Shown one piece after another: positions 1-9,512 of a stretch of DNA of 64,000 nucleotides. The translations under genes were made by a program, and so were the position numbers. Within the stretch, counting starts at the first letter, position 1. Each line of letters opens with the position of its first letter. Where the stretch lies: assembly GCF_030272615.1 (NCBI RefSeq), contig NC_081411.1, positions 185,676,449-185,740,448 of the forward strand, in the 5' to 3' direction. The notes under the pieces are model-generated. The model did not search any database. It had not been told where the DNA came from and saw only the letters and a list, made by a program, of their open reading frames with translations. This stretch comes from Cryptomeria japonica (taxonomy: Eukaryota; Streptophyta; Pinopsida; Cupressales; Cupressaceae).

Positions 1-34
1 CAAAAGAAGAATAGGAAGAGGAAATGCAAAACCC

Positions 35-274
35 TTGAGATCATCTGGTATGGTTTGTTACCACTGCAACCAACCGGGGCACTTAGCAAAGTTTTACAGA
101 TCAAGAAATAACAGATCGGTCAACTCCTTTAAGGATCAGAAAGGCAAGCAGAAAGTTGATGTTGAGGAAACCAGAGAAGATATGAATCAGATTTGGAAAA
201 AGAAAGGAGATGACTCACTTGGAGAAGAAACTGTTCCTTCACCCATTGAAGAGAATCCAGCATCGGTGACTTAA
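35..274 (+). pseudogene. gag C-terminal remnant with broken CCHC zinc knuckle (RE1)
   Basis: An open frame of 79 codons carries CYHCNQPGHLAKFYRS near its start. This is a retroviral-type zinc knuckle (CX2CX4HX4C) whose last cysteine is tyrosine, a single-base change (TGT or TGC to TAC or TAT). A charged Lys/Glu-rich tail follows and a TAA stop ends it at 272-274. In Copia elements this knuckle closes the gag nucleocapsid and binds genomic RNA; protease normally follows, but here none does. The true start lies left of the window. Calling it gag is fairly safe from the knuckle and the downstream LTR; function is presumably lost. Confidence 0.7.
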
Positions 275-632
275 GCTTGTCTAACATGGCTAAGGGGAGC
301 TTAATGGTAAAACATCTCCGGATCCCTTGTAAGATGACCGGGAAAGAATTTTTGAACTATAAATTTTTGGTGACTTTTTGTTGACATGTTATCAACTAGT
401 ATTTCACTTAAGCAGTAAAAATTAGGGTTTGTAACCTAAAGTGCGAGCATTTATTATAGTTGGTAAAGAGGATAAAAATAAGTTTTACTTTATCTTTTTT
501 ACCCTAACTCTTTCAAAGAAGAAATTTGAAGCAATTGCAGAGCAGAACAAGATTGTCTTGCTATCAATTAGAGAATTGTTTCATGATTAGAGAAATCTAG
601 TTGAATCAAAAGTTGCAGAGAGGCGAACGGGT
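275..632 (+). other. non-coding spacer between gag remnant and accessory ORF (RE1)
   Basis: About 360 bp, AT-rich, with stops in all frames. No protease or pol motif is seen. It may carry the leader or splice-acceptor region for the downstream ORF, but no signal is clear enough to call. Confidence 0.4.
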
Positions 633-3600
633 GTGCATTTGGACATTTCAACTGGGAAACGGAGCGATGTGCAAGATACAAGGTATTTCTTTGTATACCA
701 CTTCGAAACTTGTTTAAATAGAATGGCATCTTCTTCTAAGTCTATAGAAAGGTTGATGCTCATTGTGGAGCCTGAGGAAGCTCTAAAGGCAGATGAAATT
801 ATGTCTTATAATGGATTGTTGCAAGTCCCGAGTGGTTTTGTGTCAAAGGTGACTTGTCTAGCTATATAGATTGCAAGATAGAAGATTTAGGAACTCTACA
901 CATCTATACTCAGCTGAAATCACTCTGTGATAAGAGCTGAAAGATTGAAACCAAATATGCTAGGTTTTTCAAAAGAGGGTTTCATAATGCCGCATATTTT
1001 CTTGAAGATTTTGACGAAGAACACATAAGAATCTTCTTGAGTCGAGTCCACAGAGAGAATATGTATTTGGAAAGGACCCATAAAATAACCAGGGAAGCTA
1101 TTAGGGCTATAACGGTTTATTGCTCAACTGGAAAAATTCTTGTGTTAAGAAGAATTTCAAAGGATACTGTCTTCAAGTTAACTAGTTCTATATCTAATAA
1201 GCATGCTTTTTTCTATCAATAATATTAGAGACCCTGCGATGAAACTTGCAACAATGGTGATAGGCTACCAGGTATTCTACTCCAGTAGACTTAATAGTGT
1301 TCCATCTGCAGCAATTCACATATCACATAGAATGATTGTTGATAATGTAGACTATGATATTTGTGAAGCCATCAGAGACCAGTTATTTCAAAATTTGAAA
1401 TCCATTAAGAAGGACAATACACAAAAGTTCAAATATGGTTAGCTATTAGCTGGGTTATTTTTCTATTTTTAGAACTTCCTACTGGGTATTGGAGATATTT
1501 AATCGTCCAAGGAACAACTGGTCAATGCATAGATCAAGAACAACATTAATATTGTGAAGAATACTTTTTCAGCTACCATGAACAAGTATTTTAATGAATT
1601 TCAGAAAAAGATGAGCATGAGAATGAGGCTACCTGAAGATGTGGTAAAATACTTTGCAAAAGACATAATCTTCACGGTTACCATTAAATTTTTCTTGATT
1701 CAAGCAATTGAACCAAGAGACAAAGAGATGGAAGATATGATCTATGAGGTTAATCATGATTTACTAGTCGGTTATGCTAATACCTTGTTAGCATCACTTA
1801 AAGATAAAAAGAAGGAAAAATTGGACATTGTGGCAGTCCAAGTTGCACCAATTGAAACCAGTACTACACCTGTAGCTAAGGTGAAAGGAAAGAAAAAGAA
1901 TTCTGATGAAAAATATCAAGTGAAAAAGACCACAAGGGTGACTCAAAGTTTCCTAGCCAAGAAGGAACCAACACCTAAAGTATATGTAAAGAAGGAGAAT
2001 GCACCAAAGAAGAGAAATTGGAAATTGATTTTGCAACCAGAGTCTGAGGGTACAGATTCTGAAGAAGAACCAAAGAAGGAAAAAGCAACTGACAGAACAC
2101 CCAAGAAGGTAAAAATAGTGCCAAAGGAAACTACACCTATAGATATTGCTACCTACAAACCTGACATAGTTTTTAAGAGGACAATGAAGACATTAGGAAG
2201 AAATAGGTTTGATAATGTCAAAGAATATTTTGATTCTTTCATTGAAGATGAGTAGAAGCAAGTAATCCAAAGGTAATAACTAATTTGGGTCATTACAATA
2301 GATTTCCGCATGACTTGGAAAAATATATTTCAATCTCTTTGTATAATACTTTGTTAGATAAATGGGAGGAAGCAATTCAATTGGAAATGAAGATTATTGA
2401 TGAAATATTTGTACAGTATTTTCCCAATCTATCATCAGATGGAAGTGGTGCTTTAATTGAGAAATACAAAGTATATTTTTATTTTAAAGTGAGAAGATTG
2501 AAGCTTCTTAATGCAAAAAGGTCAATTGTTGAGTCTGAGACATATCAACTAGCTTGTGTAATCAAAAAGAGGGAAAAAATCATCCACTCTAGCAATAAGG
2601 ATGATACTACAGATGATGTTCCTCAATCGGAAATGGATGAAGAGGAAATTGTTGAAGCTGACATAGTTTATTCAATCAAGAAGAAGGACAATTCCATTAT
2701 TCTTGCGATGAAGATGTTCAGGACATAGTAGATCTATCTGGAGACATTACTGCACTAGATATGGATCCTCCTACAATCACCAAAGTACAGGTTACATTAG
2801 TTGAACAACTGGGTATTCAACTAACAGTGGACAATGAACTGACAATAGAACAACTTGATAAACCCCAATCTCCATCGGTCATTGAAACTACTCAAAAGGA
2901 GTCTACTGAGGAAGTTGTTACTCAGTTAGCTGAAGATACAATAGAGTAGAACACAAAAAGATCTATCATTAAGAGTGTACTCCCTGAACTGGCGAAGCAG
3001 AAACTACTTGAAGATGATGATGATGATGATTCTTTAAGTATCTCAGGACCCATTGACATGAACACTTTGAGTGCATCAAAAATGATGAAGATTGCTAATG
3101 TTATGTAATCTCGAGCACACAAGAAGAGATTGAAAGAGAAAAGGATTGAAGTAGAGACAATCCAAAATGCAGTAGAAATTTTGTCTAGTTTACTACTGGA
3201 AATAGTTGTTGCACATCTTCCTACACCCATCAACAAACTTGGTCAGTTAGTTGTAGAAGCATCTGATCAAATCAAATCACTTGAAGATGCCACTCAAATG
3301 TTTGTTGAGAAGAGCCACAAGAAGAAATATGGAGAGAAACTAGCTAAGAACATTGAAACTGGCAAAATGGCTTTATCTCATAATGGAAGTCTGTTGAAGA
3401 AAGCTATTGAATATAGAGGGAAGTATCGTGCCTCTACCTCCAATGTTACTTTCTTTTACTCTGATATTTATAAGAGTAAAGTTGAAACTGAGAAGGAAAT
3501 GGGAAGGTTATGAAAGGCATATGTCCCACTCCAGGACTCCATTCATGCCTTTAACTACTCTGTAGATGATTTGCATGACAAACTGAACATGAATGATAAT

Positions 3601-3864
3601 GAGAAGGCTAAGAGATTTTGATCTCTAAGAGAGCTCAAGAGTCATCTCACCTCACAGGTTGACATTCTTTAGAGAGCCTACACCAATGCAGAAGCTATTC
3701 TTGATACTTCTGAAACCTACATGCAAGACTCAATGGAAGAATTAAATTCCCAATTGGTGTCTACATCTGAGTATACTGCTAACATACTGGAATCATGGGA
3801 AAATGCTTTATCCTAGATGAAGCAGAATTTCAATGATATTTTTACAAGACTAGCCAATGCATGA
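633..3864 (+). pseudogene. decayed accessory ORF of RE1, unknown function
   Basis: Same-strand coding remnants cover about 3.2 kb, broken by stops and frameshifts: 633-869, about 990-1500, 1554-2255, 2285-2728, 2761-2949 and 3130-3864. Read together they suggest one protein of about 1,080 residues. The N-terminal third has a globular look (ITREAIRAITVYCSTGKILV, YQVFYSSRLNSVPSAAIH). The middle (about 1860-2240) is a lysine- and glutamate-rich, low-complexity, basic stretch. The C-terminus (3130-3864) is helical, coiled-coil-like, and ends at TGA 3862-3864. I recognise no domain. It occupies the place of pol. In Sireviruses an env-like ORF can lie downstream of pol, so it could be that class, a captured host gene, or a retroelement-specific protein. 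In-frame stops in the last part (3511, a TGA at about 3619, TAGs near 3672 and 3814) show decay. Confidence 0.55.
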
Positions 3865-4141
3865 ACTTTTTTTAAGTTGTAATATATGCTGAACACTTTG
3901 ATACAGATTTTTTATATATAGGTATATATTTCACTTTATCATTTTGGCATTGTTGTCAAAGGGGGAGTAATAATATGTATGTGTGTTTTTGAAAATTTTA
4001 TATTTATGCATGCATTAAGGGGGAGTATTGCATTAATAGGGGAATATGAGTACATATGTAATATGTTCTGTATGCACACTTACCAGTATTGTATTACTCT
4101 AAAAATTTCTAAGTGTTGCCATCAATGCCAAAGGGGGATAT
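3865..4141 (+). other. RE1 3' UTR with repeated purine tracts and PPT
   Basis: Three AAGGGGGA-type tracts occur: CAAAGGGGGAG at 3957-3967, AAGGGGGAG at 4017-4025 and AAAGGGGGATAT at 4130-4141. The last directly abuts the LTR and is the expected plus-strand primer (PPT). The upstream ones match the extra tract seen in RE2, RE3, RE4 and RE7. Multiplied PPT motifs are a described feature of Sireviruses. Confidence 0.75.
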
Positions 4142-5273
4142 TGTTCGCTTGATGATGATTGTGATGTATTTATCACTTGTTGTCATTGATGAAACACTCT
4201 CACACACACATATGATTACATTGACTACCGGTGTAACTTCATTGGTTTACACTATCAATCAGTATGTTTAAGGTCTATCTCTAACCAGTACTTTGTGTCA
4301 ACCGGTATGTGCTTAAGAGATAACCTATGGTTACATTAAGTCAGCATCAAAATGAAGATGAAGATGGAGATGGAGATCAAGAGAAAGATTCCAGGACAAC
4401 GGTTCACATGTTTTGTTCCAACCATTATTGACTGTTCTAATCGGTATCTGATTTTGTGATGAGTTACCAGCACCGTTTTCTTGGCAGTCATTTTTGTGAT
4501 GAGTTATGTTTACTTGTCTAGATACACTGCACCTAGGAAATTGTGTTTTGATTTCCAATGGCCGACATAAGATTTGTATGTCTATTTAAAGACATCTTAG
4601 TGAATCATTTAAAACTGATAACTGATATAGAAGAGGATTTTATATGAATACTGATATGCATAAAGAGTGAAAGCTTTTGTTGAAGAGAGATAAGTCTTAA
4701 GATGAAGAGATGTATTGAATGTACTTAGAATGATCTGATCAAGAAAGTATTGTGCTACTCATAATAGATCAAACCTTTCTTGTTGTTTTCTAATCATTAC
4801 AATAAAATCAAATCCCCTAACTGGGTAAGCTCTAACAAGCTTCATTGTACAAATCCTCTAACAAGGTGATCCATTAGTTTGAATTCTCAAATCCTCCAAT
4901 GAGGTTACTCCTAATAGGGTAGTACTCTTAACAGGGTATAAGCTTCTAATCAAGCTTGGGATCTCTAACAAGATTTGCTCCTAGTAGAGCACTTTGTAAG
5001 ACCTTAACCGGTCAGTTATATATTACTGCAGATAGTTAACTTGTGAGTTTCATCTCACCATGGTTTCTACCTATTTGGGGTTTCCATGTATAAACACTTG
5101 TGTTATGGTGGATGTTCTACTTTATGTGGATGTTGTTATTTTATTTTGGATAGCATGTATTTTGTTTAAATGCTTGGTTAAGTTCATCTACCGGTTAGTA
5201 TTTGAAGTTGTGTTTGTTTTGGTGTCACTGATTCACACCCCCCCCCCCTTCTTAGTTTTTTTCAAGTCCAACA
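4142..5273 (+). repeat. 3' LTR of RE1
   Basis: Starts TGTTCGCTTG directly after the PPT and ends ...GTCCAACA (1,132 bp, TG...CA). A weak TATA-like element CTATTTAAAG lies at 4582-4591. Downstream come a mini-hairpin array (4814-4990), the conserved GGTTT-type segment near 5060, and a long C-tract after TTCACA at about 5231-5248. The partner 5' LTR is outside the window, so the ends rest on the PPT junction, the CA terminus and the abrupt change to RE2 sequence. Confidence 0.8.
4814..4990 (+). repeat. array of about 9 mini-hairpins in RE1 LTR (R/U5)
   Basis: Short inverted repeats follow one another every 15-25 bp, with a loop close to CTAACA. Examples: AAGCT-CTAACA-AGCTT (4827-4842), CCT-CTAACA-AGG (4855-4866), CCTC-CAAT-GAGG, AAGCTT-CTAATC-AAGCTT, ATCT-CTAACA-AGAT and TGCTC-CTAGTA-GAGCA. 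Stem sequences differ from one hairpin to the next while pairing is kept. Similar arrays lie at the same place in RE2, RE4 and RE7. Confidence 0.75.
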
Positions 5274-8200
5274 AGTTGTTCACATCACATGACCGGTGAC
5301 CAGAGGAAATTTCTTTCTTTGAAGGAATTTGATGGCAGAGTTGTAAGATTTGTTAATGACTCACCCTACATGGTTAAAAGTAAGGGAAATATATCTCTTG
5401 ATGGAAAGACCAGTGTAGATGATGTCTACTCTAGGTTAGAGGTCTAAAGAACAATCTTTTGAGTGTGGCTCAACTCAATGATAGAGGATATCCATTGGAG
5501 TTTAAGAATGGTATGTGCAAAATCTATGGGAGAAAAGGTGAACTAATTGGAACTGGCAAGTAGACTAAAGGTAACTTGTTTCACCTGAATTCTAAATTCA
5601 GGATTTGTTTAATTGCTAAAATAAATGATAGTTGGCTTTGGCATAGGAGATTTTGTCATATAAATTTTGATAACATTGTTAAAGTGAATAAGTCCAAGAT
5701 AGTGAGAGGTTTGCCTCATTTGGACAAATCGGTTAATGCTCTATGTAAAGAATGTTAGTTGGGAAAGATGGCATCCTCAACTTTCAAGAGCAATTTTTTT
5801 TCAACGGAACATCTGTTAGATTTGGTTCATACAGACCTTTGTGGACCAATAAGGACTAAAAGTATTGAAGGTAGTAGATATTCCTTGATCTTCACTAATG
5901 ATTGCTCAAGAATGATGTGGGTCACATTCTTGAAGGATAAAGAAAAAGAATTTAGTAAGTTCAAGGCATTCAGGGCCTTAACCAAAAAGGAGAGTAGTAA
6001 GAAAATAAAGTGTCTGAGGACTGATCAAGGTGGAGAATTCACTTCTGAGGAATTCACTAGATATTGTGAAGAAAATGGTATCAAACGATAGCTTTCTGTA
6101 CTAAGGACACCACATCAGAATGGTATTGCAAAGAGGAACAACCAGTCAGTTGTTGAAGCTTTTAGGATGATGTTGATACAAGGAGGTGTAGCGAAAACTT
6201 TCTGAAGAGAAGTTGTTAGCACGATTGTCTACACTATGAACTAGATTTTGGTAAAAAGAGGTAAGGATAAGACTCCTTATGAATACTGATATGGTAGATC
6301 ACCTAATGTTAGTTATTTCAAGATATTTGACAACAAATGTTCTATTAAGAGAGGTGACTATGTTAGCAAGTTTGAGGCTAAAAGTGATGAAGGTATATTT
6401 TTTGGTTATTCCACCAAGAGTAAGGCCTACAAATGTTATAATAACCGGACACAGAGAATCATTGAGAGTGCTGATGTTCAAGTCGACGAGTATCCTGAAG
6501 TCTCAGGGGAAACTAGTGTAGAGAAAAAGGATGAAGATTCTTGCATTTTTGTTTGGAACGAGAACCTATGAAACCTGAAACCAGTAAAGAGTGTTGTTGT
6601 ACCAGTTCAACCGAAATAGGTAGATTCAGAAGAAGATGGTGATAATGATGATGAATCTGAAGATAATGATCATGTTATTCCGAGGTATGTAAGACTTAAT
6701 CACAATCCTAAACAGATTATTGAAGATAAGGATGTTAGAGTGTTAACTAGAAGAAGAATTAGAGAAAATTCTTGCATGATCTCCACAATTGAGCCTAGAA
6801 CTGCTAAGGAAGAATTTGGAGATGATCATTGGGTTAAAGTTATGGAGGAGGAGCTTGATCAAATTGAGAAGAACAATACATTGACCATAGTACCTAGAAC
6901 AATAAATAAAAATGTGATAGGTACTAAGTGGGTATTTCATAACAAGTTGAATGAAGATGGTGTTGTAGTTTGAAACAAAGCTAGATTGGTTTGTAAAGGC
7001 TATGCACAACAAGAAGGAGAAGATTATGGTGAGATTTTTGCACTAGTGGATAGACTAGAAGGTGTTAGAACTCTACTTGCATTTGCAAAACATAAGGGAT
7101 TCAAAGTATATCAGATGGATGTGAAGCCAACATTTTTGAATGGAATACTAGAAGAATAAGTATACATTGAGCATCTAGATTCTTATGCTCTAACTGATTA
7201 GAAAGACATGGTATGCAAATTGCACAAATAATTATATGGATTAAAGAAATCATCAAGAGCATCATATGAAAGGATTCATTCACACCCAATGAAGATAGAA
7301 TTTTAGAGAACAAGTGAAGATAGCAACATATATCTCAAATTTGAAGGAGATAAGATACTGGTTAGTGAAGTGTTTGTAGATGATATCATATTTGGAGGGA
7401 ATGATGACATGAGAAATGACTTTGCAAATGAAATGAAAAGTGAGTTTGACATGTCTCTAGTGGGAGAGATAAAAAATTTCATAGGCTTGCAAATTTAGCA
7501 AATGAAGAGTGGTATTTTCATCATATAGTCTAAGTATGTGAAAGAGGTATTAAAGACATTTGGTATGAGTGACTGTAAACTAGTTGGGACACCAATGGTT
7601 ATAGTTTGTAAATTTTCTAAGGAAGATGAAGCCACATCTATTGATAAGAAGGAGTACAGGTCAATGATTGGAAAATTGCACTATGTTGTTCACAGTAGAC
7701 CGGATATAGCTTATGTAGTTGTTCTAGTTGATAGATTTAAGAAGAATCTGAAGGAAACACATTTGATAGCAACCAAGAGGATATTCAAACATTTGAAAGG
7801 TATTGCTGACTATGGATAATGGTATCCATATGAAGGAAACTTTGATTTGAAGGTGTACACAGATGCAGACTCAATAGATAATCTTGATGATAGGAAAAGC
7901 ACAACAAGTGTAGCATTCTTTCTTGGACGAAGACTTGTTTCATGGAGTAACAAGAAGCAGGGTTGTATATCACAATCTATTGCGCAAGCTAAGTATGTTG
8001 CATCTTATATGAATTGTACCTAGGCTATCTAGATGAGGCACATTTTGGAAGGTTTAAAGATAAAGTTTACAAAACCTGTAAAAATCTTATGTGACAATAC
8101 CAGTGCCATAAATATTTCCAAGAAACCTATTGTGCATGCACGAACCAAGCATATTGAATTGAAGTATCATTTCTTGAGGGAAAAAGTATCTTAGAAGTCA
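5274..8200 (+). pseudogene. RE2 pol remnant (protease end, integrase, RT, RNase H)
   Basis: Domains in order: protease tail (SHHMTGDQ, from about 5277), GAG-pre-integrase HHCC finger (LWHRRFCHINFDNIV ... LCKEC, 5630-5758), integrase core, RT and RNase H. Integrase aspartates are present at 5834-5836 (HTDLCGP) and 6023-6025 (RTDQGGEF), but the catalytic Glu is Lys (AAG 6131-6133). RT keeps FVDDIIFGG (VDD at 7376-7384). From about 5576 to 7819 one frame is mostly kept but crossed by many stops, for example TAG 5756, TAG 6089, TGA 6971 and TAG 8021. A deletion near 8190 removes the usual C-terminal FTKPLPK region that RE4 and RE7 keep. The element is dead; identity is certain from motif order. 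Confidence 0.9.
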
Positions 8201-8395
8201 GCTAGGGTTGTACCCCTTCATGAGGTCAATTGTGAATGATGTAGAGTACATTAGTCCTGGAGCTACTTGCAAAATCTAATAGCAAGATTGATGTAGGAGT
8301 GGAGTTATTCCATAGGGGGACCATCAAGTTGTTGGTTGTTGATGCTAAACAGTGAAGTTTTACATTGCATGTTTTACTTTTACATTGGCATTGTT

Positions 8396-8401
8396 GTCAA
8401 A
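8396..8401 (+). other. left flanking repeat of RE3 (GTCAAA)
   Basis: GTCAAA here and at 23659-23664. Copia usually makes 5-bp duplications. The 6-bp match may be a 5-bp TSD with chance extension or one LTR-edge base miscalled. Confidence 0.7.
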
Positions 8402-8450
8402 TGTTGGCATTGTGTTGTCATTAATGTCAACCACTATGGGATGACTACTC

Positions 8451-8897
8451 GTATGAGAGATGTATGTGCAATACTATCATGAAGGAATACAGGTTGAGAT
8501 ATCTATGATATCCCCTTGTGTTGCAAAATACTGGTAAGGTAAGGAAGAGAATATCATTCAAAGGAATGATCATTGGAGTAACCAGTACACAAGTTAGTGC
8601 CTAACTTGTGTGGATGTGATGAATAGGTTACAGGTATAGTGCATCAAATATAAGGAAAGGATGTTAACTAGTAAGTATGAGAGAAGTATGTGCAACACTA
8701 TCATGGAGGAGTACAGGTTGAGATATCTGTGATATCCCCTTGTGTTACAGAATACCGGTAAGGTAAGGAAGAGAATATCATTTAGAGGAATGATCACTGG
8801 AGTCACCGATACACAAGTTAGTGCCTAACTTGTGTGGATGAGATTAATGGGTTACTGGTATAGTGCATCACAGATAAGGAAAGGATGTTAATTGGTA
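8451..8897 (+). repeat. two tandem copies of a ~224-bp unit in RE3 LTR
   Basis: GTATGAGAGA at 8451 recurs at 8675. Both units run through the same landmarks (CTATCATG, GATATCCCCTTGTGTT, GAATGATCA, ACACAAGTTAGTGCC). The same duplication is in the 3' LTR (units from about 21174 and 21388), so it predates insertion. Confidence 0.85.
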
Positions 8898-9257
8898 AGT
8901 GACGTGATGATATGGAGAAGTCAGATCAACAAAGTGAGTGGTTGTCAACCTGCAAAGGTCATGACCAATGTACAAGAAGGATGAGCAAGGTTCTTGGATG
9001 TTATTTGTGATGAAGAGGTAGAATGTTACCTAAATAAAATCAACACTAGAGGAGAAGAATGAATAGGTCATAGGTATGTTGTGAGGTTGCAAAACAACAC
9101 GACTCCCACTAGATGAAGATGTAGTCACCATGTGAAGAGATGACTGATAGTGAATGTGCCGACACTTAATCACATATGCCTATTTGAAGACGTGTTGTAC
9201 AAATAGGTAAGTCACATGAGTGCATTGCAGGATGCATATGACATAAGGTGTCACTCT

Positions 9258-9475
9258 CACCGGTAAGTGGAACGTATCCCCTATTATGCATAGTATGCAA
9301 CATATTCATGTGAGATAAGGAAGATGAGGCAAAGGGAGGTGTTAGAAGTCTCACATCGGATCCACTGGTAAGTGGAGCTTATCTCCTATAATGCATAGTG
9401 TGGATCATAATCATGAGAGATAAGGAAGAAGAGGAAAAGGCAGGTATTTTGAAGGATCACACTGGGTCTATCGAT
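9258..9475 (+). repeat. two tandem copies of a ~105-bp unit in RE3 LTR
   Basis: GGTAAGTGGA... followed by TATCTCCTA..ATGCATAGT, a GAGATAAGGAAGA motif and a G/A-rich tail occurs twice here (from 9262 and 9367), and twice in the 3' LTR (from about 21974 and 22079). Confidence 0.8.
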
Positions 9476-9507
9476 GAATCAAGGGAATGCCTCAAGTGAT
9501 TGAGATT

Positions 9508-9512
9508 AGGGT
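9508..9512 (+). other. TSD of RE4, left copy (AGGGT)
   Basis: AGGGT precedes the 5' LTR of RE4 and recurs at 16283-16287 after its 3' LTR. The uninterrupted sequence in the RE3 3' LTR (about 22211-22230) has a single copy, reading TGGGT at 22220-22224. Confidence 0.95.

Larger units (their letters stand above)
1..5273 (+). mobile_element. RE1: non-autonomous Copia-type LTR retrotransposon, 3' part
   Basis: The window opens inside this element. It holds a gag C-terminal remnant, a long decayed accessory ORF, three purine tracts and a 3' LTR (4142-5273). No protease, integrase, reverse transcriptase or RNase H motif is visible between gag and the LTR, so it could not move alone. The sequence right after the LTR (from 5274) begins abruptly in the protease region of RE2, at a point matching the SGCSHHMT stretch of RE4. 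RE1 therefore appears inserted in RE2, and the missing 5' part of RE2 should lie left of the window. The PPT, LTR ends (TG...CA) and LTR architecture resemble those of the other Copia elements here. Lineage (Sirevirus-like) is inference. Confidence 0.8.
5274..8401 (+). mobile_element. RE2: decayed Copia element, first segment (protease end to 3' UTR)
   Basis: Collinear with RE4 at the nucleotide level from the protease region to the 3' UTR. The left end is cut by RE1 at 5273/5274. The right end is cut by RE3 at 8401/8402, just inside the upstream purine tract. The element resumes at 23659 with the rest of that tract, its PPT and its 3' LTR (to 25231). Confidence 0.85.
8402..9512 (+). repeat. 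5' LTR of RE3, left part
   Basis: Starts TGTTGGCATTGTG, matching the 3' LTR start at 21115. The two parts of this LTR total about 2,539 bp against 2,544 bp for the 3' LTR. RE4 splits it at TSD AGGGT (9508-9512). It contains internal duplications at 8451-8897 and 9258-9475. Confidence 0.88.

Noticed and set aside
5060-5299. Hydrophobic 79-codon frame at the end of the RE1 LTR
   Set aside because: It crosses the LTR/RE2 junction and a poly-C tract; a chance frame.
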